This document shows positions 34,659 through 44,395 of a DNA stretch of 64,000 bases, one piece after another. The stretch's first letter is position 1. Each line of letters starts with the position of its first letter. Source of the DNA: Natronoglomus mannanivorans (GTDB lineage: Archaea > Halobacteriota > Halobacteria > Halobacteriales > Natrialbaceae). The notes beneath the pieces are model-generated. The model made no database searches and was not told where the DNA came from. It saw nothing but the letters and a program-made list of their open reading frames with translations. Made by a program: the position numbers and the translations under genes. The DNA is taken from assembly GCA_025517485.1 (NCBI GenBank), contig JAOPKB010000001.1:248001-312000 (forward strand). The letters are read 5' to 3'.

Positions 34659-36176
34659 ATGACCCTGCACGTGACGAACACGTTGACGGGCGCAAAAGAG
34701 CCGTTCGAGCCACAGGACCCCGAAAACGTCCTTCTCTACTACTGTGGCCTGACGGTCTCCGACCCGCCCCACCTCGGCCACGCCCGGTCGTGGGTCCACG
34801 TGGACGTGATGCACCGCTGGCTCGAGCACCTCGGCTACGACGTCCGCCACGTCGAGAACTTCACCGACGTCAACGAGAAGATCGTCGCCCGCGTCGGCGA
34901 GAACGACCTCGGAGAATCCGAGACGGAGGTCGCCGAGACCTACGTCACGCGGACGATCGAGGACATGCGTTCGCTGAACCTCCTGCGGGCGGAGGTCTAC
35001 CCGCGAGTGTCCGAACACGTCCCCGAAATTATCGACCTCGTCGAGACGCTGGTCGAGGAGGGCTACGCCTACGAGGCAAACGGCTCGGTCTACTTCGACG
35101 TGACGACCTTCGACGACTACGGCAAACTCTCGAATCAGGACCTCGAGGAGATCGAATCACAGGGCGATCCCGACGAGCGCTCGGAAAAACGCCATCCCGC
35201 GGACTTCGCACTCTGGAAGGCCGGCGGCGTCGATGCAGGAGCGATCGAAGAACACCACCACGAGGGGGCAGCCCCGCCCGAAGAGGCCTGCGAACACGCG
35301 ACGACCTGGGATTCGCCGTGGGGCGAGGGCCGTCCGGGCTGGCACATCGAGTGCTCGGCGATGAGCATGACCCACCTCGGGGAAACCCTCGATATCCACG
35401 TCGGCGGGCGCGACCTCGTCTTCCCACACCACGAAAACGAGATCGCCCAGTCGGAGGCCGCGACCGGACAGGAGTTCGCCAGCTACTGGCTCCACTGCGA
35501 ACTGTTCCAGATGGGCGAGGAGAAGATGTCCTCGAGTCTGGGCAACTTCGTCACCGTCGAGGAGGCCGTCGCCGAGTGGGGGGCGAACGTCGTCCGGACG
35601 TTCCTCACCGCCGGATCGTACAACAGCACGCAACTCTACAGCAACGAGACGATCGCCGAAGCCGTCGAGCGCTGGGAGCGACTCGAGCGCGCCCACGAAC
35701 GGGCCGTCGAGACCGTCGATTCGACCGCCGCCGGAAGCAAGGTCGAGGACCCGGAGCTCCGGACGGCGGTCGACGATGCTCGCGAGGACTTCGCGACGGC
35801 GATGAACGACGACTTCAACACCCGCGAGGCCCAGTCGGCGCTGCTCGAGGTCGCGAGCGCGATCAACCGACACCTCGAGGAGGCCCCGGGCGCTGGGGAC
35901 GACACTGCAACCTACGACTACCGTGGTCTCCGGCGGGCCGTCGAAACGCTCGAGGACCTCGGCGAGGTACTCGGCCTCTCGTTTGCCGGTGAGACCACGG
36001 GCAGCGTCGACCTCGCTGAAGACGTCGTCGAACTCGTTCTCGACGTCAGAGCCCAAGAGCGCGACGCCGGCAACTACGACCGAGCGGACGAACTCCGCGA
36101 CGAACTCGAGGCGCTCGGCGTCGAGGTTCAGGACACGGATTCCGGCGCGTCCTATCGGCTGCCCGACGCGAACTGA
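34659..36176 (+). CDS. cysS: Cysteinyl-tRNA synthetase
   Basis: 505 residues, class I synthetase. Zinc cysteine C29 in YYCGLTVSDPP, HIGH motif HLGH at 38-41, second zinc-ligand block HIECSAMSMTHLG near 230, KMSKS motif as KMSSS near 288. The C-terminal DALR-type helical domain (FATAMNDDFNTREAQSALLE) and a late RAQERDAGNYDRADELRDEL complete the family layout. Charges tRNA-Cys in the cytoplasm. Start at MTLHVTNTLTG, the canonical N-terminus. Confidence 0.97.
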   Translation: MTLHVTNTLTGAKEPFEPQDPENVLLYYCGLTVSDPPHLGHARSWVHVDVMHRWLEHLGYDVRHVENFTDVNEKIVARVGENDLGESETEVAETYVTRTIEDMRSLNLLRAEVYPRVSEHVPEIIDLVETLVEEGYAYEANGSVYFDVTTFDDYGKLSNQDLEEIESQGDPDERSEKRHPADFALWKAGGVDAGAIEEHHHEGAAPPEEACEHATTWDSPWGEGRPGWHIECSAMSMTHLGETLDIHVGGRDLVFPHHENEIAQSEAATGQEFASYWLHCELFQMGEEKMSSSLGNFVTVEEAVAEWGANVVRTFLTAGSYNSTQLYSNETIAEAVERWERLERAHERAVETVDSTAAGSKVEDPELRTAVDDAREDFATAMNDDFNTREAQSALLEVASAINRHLEEAPGAGDDTATYDYRGLRRAVETLEDLGEVLGLSFAGETTGSVDLAEDVVELVLDVRAQERDAGNYDRADELRDELEALGVEVQDTDSGASYRLPDAN

Positions 36177-36247
36177 GACCGTACGCGGGCCGAACGAAGA
36201 CACTGTCGGCCAGAGTCCTCAAGTAACTGCTTCGCATCCAGCTAGCC

Positions 36248-37387
36248 ATGACTTCTCGGGGAGCGTTGACGACGGCAGGATTCGACGCGCTTCCCGCACA
36301 GATCGCACTGCTCGACGACACCGGAGAGATCGTCTACACGAATCGAGCCTGGGAGACGTTCGGCCGAACGAACGACCGGTTCGCCGCCCGAAAGGACGTC
36401 GGCTCGAACTATCTCTCGGTGTGCAGTGGGAGCGACGACGACGATGCGACGGCTGCCACCGAGGGGATTCAGTCGGTTATCGACGGCGACACCGACGAGT
36501 TCACGCTCGAATATCCCTGTCACTCCCCCGACGAACAGCGCTGGTTCACGATGCGTGCCGCACCCTTCGAGTGCGACGGCGACCGGTTCGTGCTCGTGAT
36601 GCACACGAATATCACGGAGCGTCGACTCGCCGAAGAGCGCGTCCAGACGCAGGCAGACCGGATGAGCGGATTCGCTCGGTTGCTCTCTCACGACCTCCGA
36701 AATCCGCTCTCGGTCGCTCGCGCCGAGGCAGAGATGCTCGCCGAAATCGCAACGGGTTCGACCGGAGACGAAGGTGGACTCGAGAGCGATCACGGGTACG
36801 ACGATCACGACGGCGTGGACGGGTTGCTATCGTCACTCGAGCGCATGGAGACGATCATCGACGACGGACTAGTTCTCGTCTCCGCCGAGGCAGACACCAT
36901 CGACTCGACAGCGGTGACTCCCCTCGAGCGCCTGGCCACCGACGCGTGGTCACACGTCGAGACGGCTGATGCACGCCTCGCCGTCAACGAATCGGTGGCG
37001 ATTCGGGCGGATTCGGATCTCGCGGGCCACCTGTTCGAGAACCTGTTTCGAAACAGTATCGAGCACGGCGGCGCGAACGTGACCGTCCGCGTCGGCCCTC
37101 TCGAGAACGGCTTCTATATCGAAGACGACGGGCCCGGAATCCCACCCGCAGATCGCCAAGCGGTGTTCGACTCGGGATATACGACGACCGAGACGGGATC
37201 CGGATTCGGCTTAGCGATCGTCCAGCAGGTCGTCGCTGCCCACGGCTGGTCGATCGAGGTATCGAACGGCTGTGACGGCGGAGCGCGGTTCGAGGTCACC
37301 GGTGTTGGAACCGTGTCAACTGGATCGAAAGTCACAGAGGAAAACAGGACTGAGACACGAACTGAGACTGGCCACAGGAGTTTATAA
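36248..37387 (+). CDS. PAS-domain sensor histidine kinase, cytoplasmic
   Basis: 379 residues with no membrane span. Residues 12-125 are a PAS domain (IALLDDTGEIVYTNRAWETF to NITERRLAEE). The H box is LLSHDLRNPLSVARAE with phosphoacceptor H148. The ATPase domain shows the N box LFENLFRNSIEHGG, G1 IEDDGPGIPPADR and G2 GSGFGLAIVQQVV. No response regulator is adjacent, which is usual for haloarchaeal kinases of this type. The signal is unknown. Confidence 0.92.
   Translation: MTSRGALTTAGFDALPAQIALLDDTGEIVYTNRAWETFGRTNDRFAARKDVGSNYLSVCSGSDDDDATAATEGIQSVIDGDTDEFTLEYPCHSPDEQRWFTMRAAPFECDGDRFVLVMHTNITERRLAEERVQTQADRMSGFARLLSHDLRNPLSVARAEAEMLAEIATGSTGDEGGLESDHGYDDHDGVDGLLSSLERMETIIDDGLVLVSAEADTIDSTAVTPLERLATDAWSHVETADARLAVNESVAIRADSDLAGHLFENLFRNSIEHGGANVTVRVGPLENGFYIEDDGPGIPPADRQAVFDSGYTTTETGSGFGLAIVQQVVAAHGWSIEVSNGCDGGARFEVTGVGTVSTGSKVTEENRTETRTETGHRSL
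37381..37387 (+). promoter_or_regulatory. TATA box overlapping the kinase stop codon
   Basis: TTTATAA is centred 27 bases before the ATG at 37411, and its last three bases are the stop codon of the histidine kinase. The lipoprotein gene can therefore start its own leaderless transcript. Confidence 0.65.
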
Positions 37388-37410
37388 CCGAGAACGAAGT
37401 CGGGTGCAGT

Positions 37411-38040
37411 ATGCATCGACGACGGTTCCTCGGTGGACTCGCGACCGTCGGACTCGTCGCGTCTGCGGGATGTGTAGACCGCATCCTCGGCAATTTCACG
37501 TCCTACACTGCGACGCCCGCAGCCGTGAGCGACGCCGCGATCGAGGAAACCGGATACGAACATCAGGAAACGGAGGAGGAAGTCGAGGAAGAAGACGTCG
37601 CCGGAGAAACCGTCGAAATCACGAACTACATCAGCCGATACAGTCGAACGGTCGATATCCCTCTGGTCGGGGAAACCGAGGCCGGTGTCTTCGCGACGAT
37701 CACCACCCCGCAGGTATCGGTCGCCGGCGAGAACTACAACCCCGTCGGCGAGATGAACAACCGCGAGATCATCGCACTCGTCCAGGAACAGTACGACGAG
37801 CTATCGATCGGTGACTCCGTCGATAACCGCTCGGTCGACACGCTCGGGACGACGACGAACGTCGAAACGTTCGAGGGCGAGGCGACGGTTCGAGACACCA
37901 ACGTCGACGTCTTCGTCGACGTCTCCCGGTTCGAACACGGCGACGATCACGTCATCGTGGGTGGCGTCTACCCGGAGCAACTGTCCGACGAGGCAGAACG
38001 GATGACGAGGTTGATCGAGGGACTCGAGCACGAGGGGTAG
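37411..38040 (+). CDS. DUF6517-like Tat lipoprotein
   Basis: 209 residues. HRRRFLGGLATVGLVASAGC is a twin-arginine lipoprotein signal. It continues with FTSYTATPAAVSDAAIEETG, a block typical of the haloarchaeal DUF6517 lipoproteins, and a body of alternating strands. Located on the cell surface, function unknown. It sits 23 bases after the histidine kinase gene but has its own promoter. Confidence 0.85.
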   Translation: MHRRRFLGGLATVGLVASAGCVDRILGNFTSYTATPAAVSDAAIEETGYEHQETEEEVEEEDVAGETVEITNYISRYSRTVDIPLVGETEAGVFATITTPQVSVAGENYNPVGEMNNREIIALVQEQYDELSIGDSVDNRSVDTLGTTTNVETFEGEATVRDTNVDVFVDVSRFEHGDDHVIVGGVYPEQLSDEAERMTRLIEGLEHEG

Positions 38041-38068
38041 GAGTCGCCACAGCGAGCGGTGGGCGACC

Positions 38069-39172
38069 TCAAAGCCCCGATAGACCCAATGCCGTCGCGA
38101 TCGAGATCCCACTCGCGACGGCGCCGATCAGATACCCGCTTATCGCACCACCGTTGAGCAGCGGCAGTCCCGCGTGAGGCTTCCCCTGCAAGACCATGTA
38201 CATGAGAACGAGCAATCCCGCGATCGTGCCGACGATCGCACCGAGTGCAGGGACGTTCATCGCGATCCCCGGTATTCCGAGTGTCGGCGCCTCGAGGAAG
38301 TACGCCGCGCTCGCGACCAGAATGGTCGGGATCACCGCGTCGCCCAGTCCGATGAAGAGGGCGTCGCGCTCGGGGTGGACATCGGCTTCGGCAGCCGTGT
38401 CGTCTCGGTCTCGAGGTCGGTCTTCGACACTGTCCTCAGTATGCTCAGTCTCGAGTTCGGTCGAGTCGTCCGTGTGTTCACTCGCGGCCTGCGTTGCGGT
38501 GTCGGACGTCGAGCCATCGTTCCCGTCGTCCGTAGCCTCGCCCTCGATGACGCCGTCGGTGCTTCCGTCGGCGAGATACGAGTACGAGAGTCGCGTCGGG
38601 ACGACGAGGACGACCGGAATTTTGAGGTCCATGACGCCCTCCGCGAGACTGAGCATGTGTTTGGTCTTGTAGACGCTGATCGCGTCGTAGATCGCCAGTG
38701 CGATCAACAGGATAATCGCCGGGAGAAGCCCGAAACTGATGCCGAACAGACCGGCCGCACCGGCACCCATCAGGACGCCGGCGGTGTCGATGACGTACCA
38801 CTCGGGGTAAACGAGCAAGGCGAGTCCGACACCGAGGCCGCCGAGCAGGGCCAGCAGGTTTAGCGAGCCGACGACGATAATCGGCGGAACGATCTCGGCG
38901 AAGACGAACCAGCCCAGCATCGCGCTCACGGCGATGACGAGCCCGCGGATCAGCCACTGAGCGTTGTACTTGAACGCCGCGAGCATGAACGCGGTCGCGA
39001 CGAGTATCGCGGCGAAGTAGACGAGGCTGTTGGCCGGGTCCTCCGGGTTCTCGACGGCCTGGCGCTCGGATTCCTGGAACGGCTCGACCAGTGTGAGCGC
39101 CCCGAGCTGGACGCAGAGAAACAACAGGACCGTTACCCCGACTGCAGCGAGGACCCGCGCTCGGTCGTTCAT
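38069..39172 (-). CDS. Presenilin/SPP-type intramembrane aspartyl protease
   Basis: 367 residues, about nine spans. The catalytic pair is present: D163 in ALAIYDAISVYKTKHM (YD motif) and D278 in LFIGLGDAVIPT (GLGD motif). A PAL-like motif follows as HAGLPLLNGG near residue 345. Between the two aspartates is a hydrophilic loop of about 70 residues, Asp/Glu/Thr-rich (about 202-270), longer than in the methanogen homologue PSH of known structure. It should cut transmembrane helices; substrates in haloarchaea are unknown. Confidence 0.92.
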   Translation of the reverse strand: MNDRARVLAAVGVTVLLFLCVQLGALTLVEPFQESERQAVENPEDPANSLVYFAAILVATAFMLAAFKYNAQWLIRGLVIAVSAMLGWFVFAEIVPPIIVVGSLNLLALLGGLGVGLALLVYPEWYVIDTAGVLMGAGAAGLFGISFGLLPAIILLIALAIYDAISVYKTKHMLSLAEGVMDLKIPVVLVVPTRLSYSYLADGSTDGVIEGEATDDGNDGSTSDTATQAASEHTDDSTELETEHTEDSVEDRPRDRDDTAAEADVHPERDALFIGLGDAVIPTILVASAAYFLEAPTLGIPGIAMNVPALGAIVGTIAGLLVLMYMVLQGKPHAGLPLLNGGAISGYLIGAVASGISIATALGLSGL

Positions 39173-39276
39173 ACCGGCGGGTTTGGGGGCCGGTCGTATT
39201 GGTGTTGCGCTCGCGTCAGGGGTATCGGCGACGGGGTCGCCCCGCGTCTTTCGTTTTTCGTTTTCCGTCCCGTAAA

Positions 39277-39501
39277 CTACCGCGCGTACAACGCCGACCC
39301 GACCAGCGCCGGCGCGTGCACGCTGTTCTCCGGCGTCACCGCGACGTAGGGCCGATCGACCGGCCCGAAGACGTCGACGACCCGACCGACGGTCTCGAGG
39401 GAATCGTTCAACACCATCGTGCCGATCTCGGCGTTGTCGTCCTCGGACCGGAGGATGAGCAACCCTTGGGCCGTTCTGACGACCGAACCAACTCGGTACA
39501 C
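39277..39501 (-). CDS. gar1: H/ACA RNP protein Gar1
   Basis: 74 residues, a compact Gar1 core: VGSVVRTAQGLLILRSEDD, GTMVLNDSLETVGRVVDVFG, VDRPYVAVTPE. Gar1 joins Cbf5, Nop10 and L7Ae in RNA-guided pseudouridylation. No ATG exists near the N-terminus; a GTG at 39501 starts MYRVGSVV and lies one base after the SRP19 stop, so the gene is translated by coupling. The frame extends upstream but overlaps SRP19 and is not conserved in character. Confidence 0.9.
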   Translation of the reverse strand: MYRVGSVVRTAQGLLILRSEDDNAEIGTMVLNDSLETVGRVVDVFGPVDRPYVAVTPENSVHAPALVGSALYAR

Positions 39502-39502
39502 G

Positions 39503-39784
39503 TCAGTCGCGCATCGCGACGACGTACGCCGCGACGGCCTGAACCAGATCGTTCTTCGTCGAGTCCTCGGCCCCCCGGACGACGACGCGACCGCGATCGG
39601 CCCACGACTCCCTCGAGTAGGCTTTGTCGCGTTCGATCGCGGCGTCGTAGCCGATCTGCTGGACGGCTTTCGCGATTTCGTCGACCGTCGGCTCTTCGAC
39701 GGCGAGATCCTGCGGGACACGTCGTCCATCGGCCCGTGAGAGGGTCGAATCCAGATAGGCGGGCCAGATGACGTTTTCGACCAT
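39503..39784 (-). CDS. srp19: Signal recognition particle subunit SRP19
   Basis: 93 residues. [20 protein letters not shown] is the SRP19 signature, followed by [20 protein letters not shown] and the closing [20 protein letters not shown]. It binds 7S RNA and helps load SRP54 for co-translational targeting. Start at [10 protein letters not shown] (39784), with a TATA-like element 27 bases upstream. Operon SRP19-Gar1. Confidence 0.95.
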   Translation of the reverse strand: MVENVIWPAYLDSTLSRADGRRVPQDLAVEEPTVDEIAKAVQQIGYDAAIERDKAYSRESWADRGRVVVRGAEDSTKNDLVQAVAAYVVAMRD

Positions 39785-39806
39785 ACCGTCATCTCTGTAC
39801 GCAGGC

Positions 39807-39815
39807 GAGTAAACG
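39807..39815 (-). promoter_or_regulatory. TATA-like element for srp19-gar1
   Basis: The minus strand reads CGTTTACTC, centred 27 bases before the start codon at 39784. Confidence 0.5.
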
Positions 39816-39849
39816 CTTTTCAAAACGAGACGGTCGATGCAGCCGACGG

Positions 39850-41076
39850 TTATCGACGGCGTCGGCGTCCGATTCCGATTCCGAGCACCGAGAGCACTGC
39901 AGCGATTGCAACCGGCACACCGAAGCCGGGGAGCGCGTCGTCTTCGTCTTCACCGTCGTTCGACTCGTCGTCACCCGCTTCCTCTTCGTCCGCCGAATCG
40001 TCCACTTCGGCACCATCGTCACCCGTTTCGTTCTCGTCCGGTGCCGGATCGTCGGCCTCAGTTCCGTCGTCCGCGTCGGTTTCTTCACCCTCGTCAGCCT
40101 CGGCCTCGGCCTCCGCGTCTTCGACTAACGCCTGTGCCTCTTCGTAGGCCTCTGGGTGGATCGCCTCGACGATCGTTTCGATCGCGTAGACGACGTGCGG
40201 TCCGGGCTGGTTGACGGCGTTGGCGTCGACCGCGACGAGCTGGTCTTGCTCGTAGGCGGTCGTCTCCATCGCGCCTTCACTGAGCCCCGGATCTTCACCG
40301 TCTTCGTCGACACCGTAAATGATCCACTCGGGATCCTCATCGACGACGACTTCCTCGCTGATCTCCTGCCAGCCCTCCATTCCGACTTCGGCGGCGAGGT
40401 TCTCGACGCCGGCGGTCGTGAGGATCTCGTCTTGGAAGGTGTTCTCACCGGCCGTCCAGCCGAAGCCCATCGCCCAGAACGCGAGCGGTCGATCCTCCTC
40501 GGCGAGAGCCTCCTCGATAGCCTCGAGGCGCAGGTCCATCCAGTCGAGACGTTCCTCGGCAGCCTCGCACTCACCGGTGAGCGAACCCGTCAGCGCGACG
40601 TTCTCGCGGACGTCGTCGAGCGACGTCGCGGTGTCGAAGTGATAGACGGTGACGCCGGCGTCGCGGAGCTGCTGGACGGTGTCCGCGTCGGTGACGTTCG
40701 CCGCGAGCACGACGTCCGGCTCGAGGTCGATCACCGTCTCGACGCTGACGCCTTCCTCGGCGGAGACGTCGGTCCGGTCACCGGCCTCGAGGTGGCTGGT
40801 GAACTCGGTGATCGGCATCCCAACGAGCGTGTCTTCGGCGCCGATTTCGAAGACGGTCTGTGCGTCGCTCGGCTGGAGCGCGACGACCCGGTCGGGTGAT
40901 TCCTCGAGCGTGATCTCTTCACCGGTCACGTCGGTCAGTTCGACGGGGTACTCACAGGTGGCGTCCTGCGTGAGGCCAGCGTCGACGGTCCCGGCTTCTG
41001 TACCGGCAACCGTCGCGGGGGCGAACGCGCTGACGATCAGCAGTGTCGCGATCAGTACGATCAGTGATTGTCGCAT
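39850..41076 (-). CDS. btuF: BtuF-type cobalamin/iron-chelate binding protein with PGF-CTERM
   Basis: 408 residues. Sec signal [22 protein letters not shown]; then a family 8 (periplasmic-binding, BtuF/FepB) domain with [20 protein letters not shown] and [18 protein letters not shown]. Residues 310-385 are an Asp/Glu-rich spacer. The C-terminus is a PGF-CTERM sorting signal ([20 protein letters not shown] then RRRRR), so archaeosortase should replace it with a lipid anchor. Divergent from btuC and btuD with a 60-base gap. B12 is the likely ligand by family and partner genes; iron-siderophore is the alternative. Confidence 0.9.
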   Translation of the reverse strand: MRQSLIVLIATLLIVSAFAPATVAGTEAGTVDAGLTQDATCEYPVELTDVTGEEITLEESPDRVVALQPSDAQTVFEIGAEDTLVGMPITEFTSHLEAGDRTDVSAEEGVSVETVIDLEPDVVLAANVTDADTVQQLRDAGVTVYHFDTATSLDDVRENVALTGSLTGECEAAEERLDWMDLRLEAIEEALAEEDRPLAFWAMGFGWTAGENTFQDEILTTAGVENLAAEVGMEGWQEISEEVVVDEDPEWIIYGVDEDGEDPGLSEGAMETTAYEQDQLVAVDANAVNQPGPHVVYAIETIVEAIHPEAYEEAQALVEDAEAEAEADEGEETDADDGTEADDPAPDENETGDDGAEVDDSADEEEAGDDESNDGEDEDDALPGFGVPVAIAAVLSVLGIGIGRRRRR

Positions 41077-41100
41077 CGGTGGTGTCTCACCGCCACTCCA

Positions 41101-41112
41101 ACAAATATTTGT
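41101..41112. promoter_or_regulatory. Palindromic TATA-like element shared by btuF and btuC
   Basis: ACAAATATTTGT is a perfect 12-base palindrome. Its centre (41106.5) is exactly 30.5 bases from both start codons, 41076 for btuF and 41137 for btuC, so it may serve as a single two-way core promoter or as an operator over it. Confidence 0.6.
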
Positions 41113-41136
41113 CTAATGCAAGCGAGCTTGTGCAGT

Positions 41137-42231
41137 ATGGAACGACCGGGGAGAATCCTCGCGTGGTCGCTGGGACTGACGGTGCTGCTGCTGGCCGTCG
41201 CCGTCACCAGCGCCGCGCTCGGCCCGGTCAGGATCGAACCGGTGACGGTCGCACTCGCGATGTTGAACGTGATCGTCGTCCCCTCGGGCGTCGAAACCGG
41301 CACGTGGACCGTCCCACTACTCGAGTGGGCGGTTCCGAGGCCGACGTTCGAGTACAGTCAGGTGTTCGCGTTCGAGGTGCGAGGGAGCCACCAGACGATC
41401 GTCGGGGACATCCGCCTGCCCCGGATCGCACTCGCCGCGACGGTCGGCTTCGGCCTCGCCGCGGCGGGGACGGTCATGCAGGGATTCTTCCGAAATCCGC
41501 TGGCGGATCCGTCGATCATCGGCGTCTCCTCGGGTGCGGCGGTCGGCGCCGTCGCGGCGATCGCCTTCCCCGCACTGGTTCCGATCGGTCTCCAGTCGGC
41601 GGCCTTCGCCGGTGCAATTCTGACCGCGTTTCTCGTCTACGCCATCGCGACGGAGGGCGGTCGAACGCCCGTCGCGACGCTGTTGCTCGCGGGCGTCGCC
41701 GTTCAGGCCTTCCTCGGGGCGGCGATCTCCTACATGCTCGTTCACAGCGGCGAGAGCCTCCGACAGGCGGTCATCTGGCTGATGGGACATCTCTCGAACA
41801 GCACCTGGAACGACGTCGGCCTCTCGCTGCCGTTCGTGCTCGCCGGCGTGCTCGTCCTCGGGGCGTTCACCCGCGAGATGAACGTCCTCTTGCTCGGCGA
41901 GGAGGACGCCCACCACCTCGGCGTCGACGTCGAACGGACCAAACTCCTCCTGCTCGCGCTCGCGAGCATCATCACCGCCGCCGGGGTCGCGGTCGCCGGC
42001 GTCATCGGGTTCGTCGGCCTCGTCGTCCCGCACATCATGCGACTGATCGTCGGTCCTGACCACCGTATTCTGCTCCCGACGAGCGCGCTCGCCGGCGCCT
42101 CCTTTCTCGTCGCGACCGACACCCTCGCCAGAGCCGGTCCCGCGGAGGTGCCCGTCGGCATCGTCACCGCCGCGTTCGGCGCACCGTTCTTCCTCTTCTT
42201 GCTCAAACGGCGAGAGGTGCACGCACTGTGA
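41137..42231 (+). CDS. btuC: BtuC-type ABC transporter permease (FecCD family)
   Basis: 364 residues, about ten spans. Family blocks: [57 protein letters not shown] and the C-terminal [20 protein letters not shown]. An extracellular loop of about 45 residues (residues 45-85) follows span 1. ATG at 41137 is preferred over an in-frame ATG at 41116 because it fits the promoter spacing. Overlaps btuD by four bases. Confidence 0.93.
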   Translation: MERPGRILAWSLGLTVLLLAVAVTSAALGPVRIEPVTVALAMLNVIVVPSGVETGTWTVPLLEWAVPRPTFEYSQVFAFEVRGSHQTIVGDIRLPRIALAATVGFGLAAAGTVMQGFFRNPLADPSIIGVSSGAAVGAVAAIAFPALVPIGLQSAAFAGAILTAFLVYAIATEGGRTPVATLLLAGVAVQAFLGAAISYMLVHSGESLRQAVIWLMGHLSNSTWNDVGLSLPFVLAGVLVLGAFTREMNVLLLGEEDAHHLGVDVERTKLLLLALASIITAAGVAVAGVIGFVGLVVPHIMRLIVGPDHRILLPTSALAGASFLVATDTLARAGPAEVPVGIVTAAFGAPFFLFLLKRREVHAL

Positions 42232-43556
42232 TCGACGTTCTCGACCTTTCGGTAGCGTTCGGTGACGTCTCCGTCCTCGAGGACGTCTCTCTTTCCGTCG
42301 AGGCGGGGACGTTCGTCGGCCTCGTCGGCCCCAACGGCGCCGGGAAGACGACCCTGTTGCGAGCGATCAGCGGCGCGCTCGAGCCAGATACGGGACTCGT
42401 GGCTATCGACGGAACTGACGTTCACGCCCTCTCCTCGCGAGAGTCGAGCCGACTCGTCTCCGTCGTCCCACAGGACACCTCCCTGTCGTTTTCCTTCGCG
42501 GTCAGGGACGTCGTCGAGATGGGGCGAACGCCCTACCGGTCGCGGTTTTCTCCGCCCACAGTCGAGGACCGTGAACGCGTCGCGGACGCCCTCGAGCGGA
42601 CCGGCGTCGAACGGTTCGCGGACCGATCCATCGAGGACGTCAGCGGCGGCGAGCGCCAGCGGGTGATCCTCGCCCGAACGATCGCACAGGACACGCCGGT
42701 CGTCTTGCTCGACGAACCGACCGCCAGCCTCGACATCAACCACCAGGTCGAGACGCTCGAACTCGTCTCGGAGCTGGTCGCCGACGGCAAAACCGTGATC
42801 GCGGCGATCCACGACCTCGATCTCGCCGCTCGCTACTGTGACGAACTCGTGATGGTCGCGGACAGACGCGTCCTCGAACGCGGCCCGCCCGAATCGGTGC
42901 TAACGTCGGCCCGACTCGCTCGGGCGTTCGACGCGACCGCGGCCGTCACGACCAATCCGGTGACAGGGTCACCGGTAGTGACCGCGCTTTCGGGCAATGC
43001 TCGAGGCGGATCGAAGCCCGGTGGCGACGACGCGAACGTCAACGAGAACGCACCCGCGCGAGTCCACGTCGTCGGCTCCGGCTCGACCGCAGCCGGCGTC
43101 CTCGCACGTCTCGAGGCGGCCGACATCGACGCCTCGATCGGCCCGGTCGCCGAGACCGACGTCGCCGCGGAGACGGCCCGACAGCTCGGGATCGACCGAC
43201 TCTCCGTCGAACCGTTCGCGTCGCTCGAAGCGGAGACGATGGCGGCCCTGCAACGGGAGATCAGCCGGAGCGACGTCACGGTGATCGCCGATCTCCGGAT
43301 CGGCGCCGGCAATCAGCTGGTGCTCGAGGCACTCGCGGATGCCGAGCCGCTGCTCGTCGTCGAGTCGACGCCGTTCGACGATCGAAACGCTGCTGGTGAG
43401 GGCGCTCGAGACCGATACGAACGCCTCCGTTCTCGGGGCGTCCGGGCGGATCCAGAAACGGTCGTGGAACGGGTACTCGACGTCTGTGACGAGTATTCCG
43501 ACGTCGACTCGACCGCTCCGGACCAGCACCGTCCCATCGAATCGGACGACGATTGA
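42228..43556 (+). CDS. btuD: BtuD-type ABC ATPase with extra C-terminal domain
   Basis: 442 residues. The ATPase part (1-250) has Walker [14 protein letters not shown], signature [15 protein letters not shown] and Walker [13 protein letters not shown]. Residues 275-425 form a second, Rossmann-like domain ([57 protein letters not shown]) that ordinary BtuD/FecE proteins lack but haloarchaeal BtuD can carry. GTG start, overlapping btuC by GTGA. Powers the BtuF/BtuC importer; the extra domain may regulate it or belong to cobinamide handling. Confidence 0.9.
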   Translation: MIDVLDLSVAFGDVSVLEDVSLSVEAGTFVGLVGPNGAGKTTLLRAISGALEPDTGLVAIDGTDVHALSSRESSRLVSVVPQDTSLSFSFAVRDVVEMGRTPYRSRFSPPTVEDRERVADALERTGVERFADRSIEDVSGGERQRVILARTIAQDTPVVLLDEPTASLDINHQVETLELVSELVADGKTVIAAIHDLDLAARYCDELVMVADRRVLERGPPESVLTSARLARAFDATAAVTTNPVTGSPVVTALSGNARGGSKPGGDDANVNENAPARVHVVGSGSTAAGVLARLEAADIDASIGPVAETDVAAETARQLGIDRLSVEPFASLEAETMAALQREISRSDVTVIADLRIGAGNQLVLEALADAEPLLVVESTPFDDRNAAGEGARDRYERLRSRGVRADPETVVERVLDVCDEYSDVDSTAPDQHRPIESDDD

Positions 43557-43726
43557 TTCCGATCGGTACTCTCGAGACCGCACCGACGTGGACGAACTGT
43601 CACCGTCGGATTCGCACCTCGTCGACACATAATTGGTTTTGGACCCGTTCTGTGCATCATAAATCGAAGAGTGTCACGAGTAGCCGGCAACAGGCCTAAT
43701 ACTGCCACATAGCCAGCGACGACGGG

Positions 43727-43731
43727 TTTAT
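43727..43731 (+). promoter_or_regulatory. TATA-like element for the YdjM-like gene
   Basis: TTTAT centred 30 bases before the ATG at 43759. Confidence 0.45.
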
Positions 43732-43758
43732 GCATCGGTAGCCCGTCGCCTGTCCCAG

Positions 43759-44250
43759 ATGTATCGCCCCGGTCACTACGGCGCGGCGTTGCTCACCTAC
43801 GCCCCGTTCGGACTCGTCGTCTCATTGACGGGCTACGAGACCGCCGCGATCGTCGGCTGTGTCCTCGTCGTCGGCCTCTCGACGGTCCCCGACTACGACT
43901 ATCACATTCCGCTCGTCGAGCACCGCGGGCCGACGCACACGCTCCTCTTCGCGGTACTGGTGGGTATCGCACTCGCCGGTGTCACGTCCGCCCTCGTCGG
44001 TGAAAACCTCGCCTACGCGGGCCTCGGCGTCGTCGCGTTCGCGTTCGCCGTCGGGACCCTGTCGATCGTCTCCCACCTCCTCGCGGACCTGTTGACGCCG
44101 GCCGGCATCCAGCCGTTCTGGCCGTTGTCGAACCGTCGGTACACACTCGACGTCACGCCCGCCTCGAGTACGTTCGCCAACTACGCGCTGCTGGCACTCG
44201 GCGTCGCCGCGATCTTCGTGACGGCTGTCGGTGTCTCGGTGCTCTCGTAG
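43759..44250 (+). CDS. YdjM/DUF457-type membrane-bound metal-dependent hydrolase
   Basis: 163 residues, four spans. The family's metal-ligand residues are present: histidine near the N-terminus (GHYGAALLTYAP), PDYDYHIPLVEHRGPTHT with its D and H cluster, and the later VSHLLADLLTPAGIQPFWPL. This group (LexA-regulated YdjM in bacteria) is thought to be a membrane-embedded hydrolase; substrate unknown. Preceded by a TATA-like element at 43727. Confidence 0.87.
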   Translation: MYRPGHYGAALLTYAPFGLVVSLTGYETAAIVGCVLVVGLSTVPDYDYHIPLVEHRGPTHTLLFAVLVGIALAGVTSALVGENLAYAGLGVVAFAFAVGTLSIVSHLLADLLTPAGIQPFWPLSNRRYTLDVTPASSTFANYALLALGVAAIFVTAVGVSVLS

Positions 44251-44395
44251 CTGGTCCCGATGCGTCCGTATCCTCTCTAATCTCTCCCTCTCGAGTTCGA
44301 ATCAAGAGCAAGTAGACGGCTCACTCGAGGATGAAACTAAAGGGAGCGAAAATCAGATCGCGAGCGACTGGACTGAAACGGCAGCGAGGGCCGCC

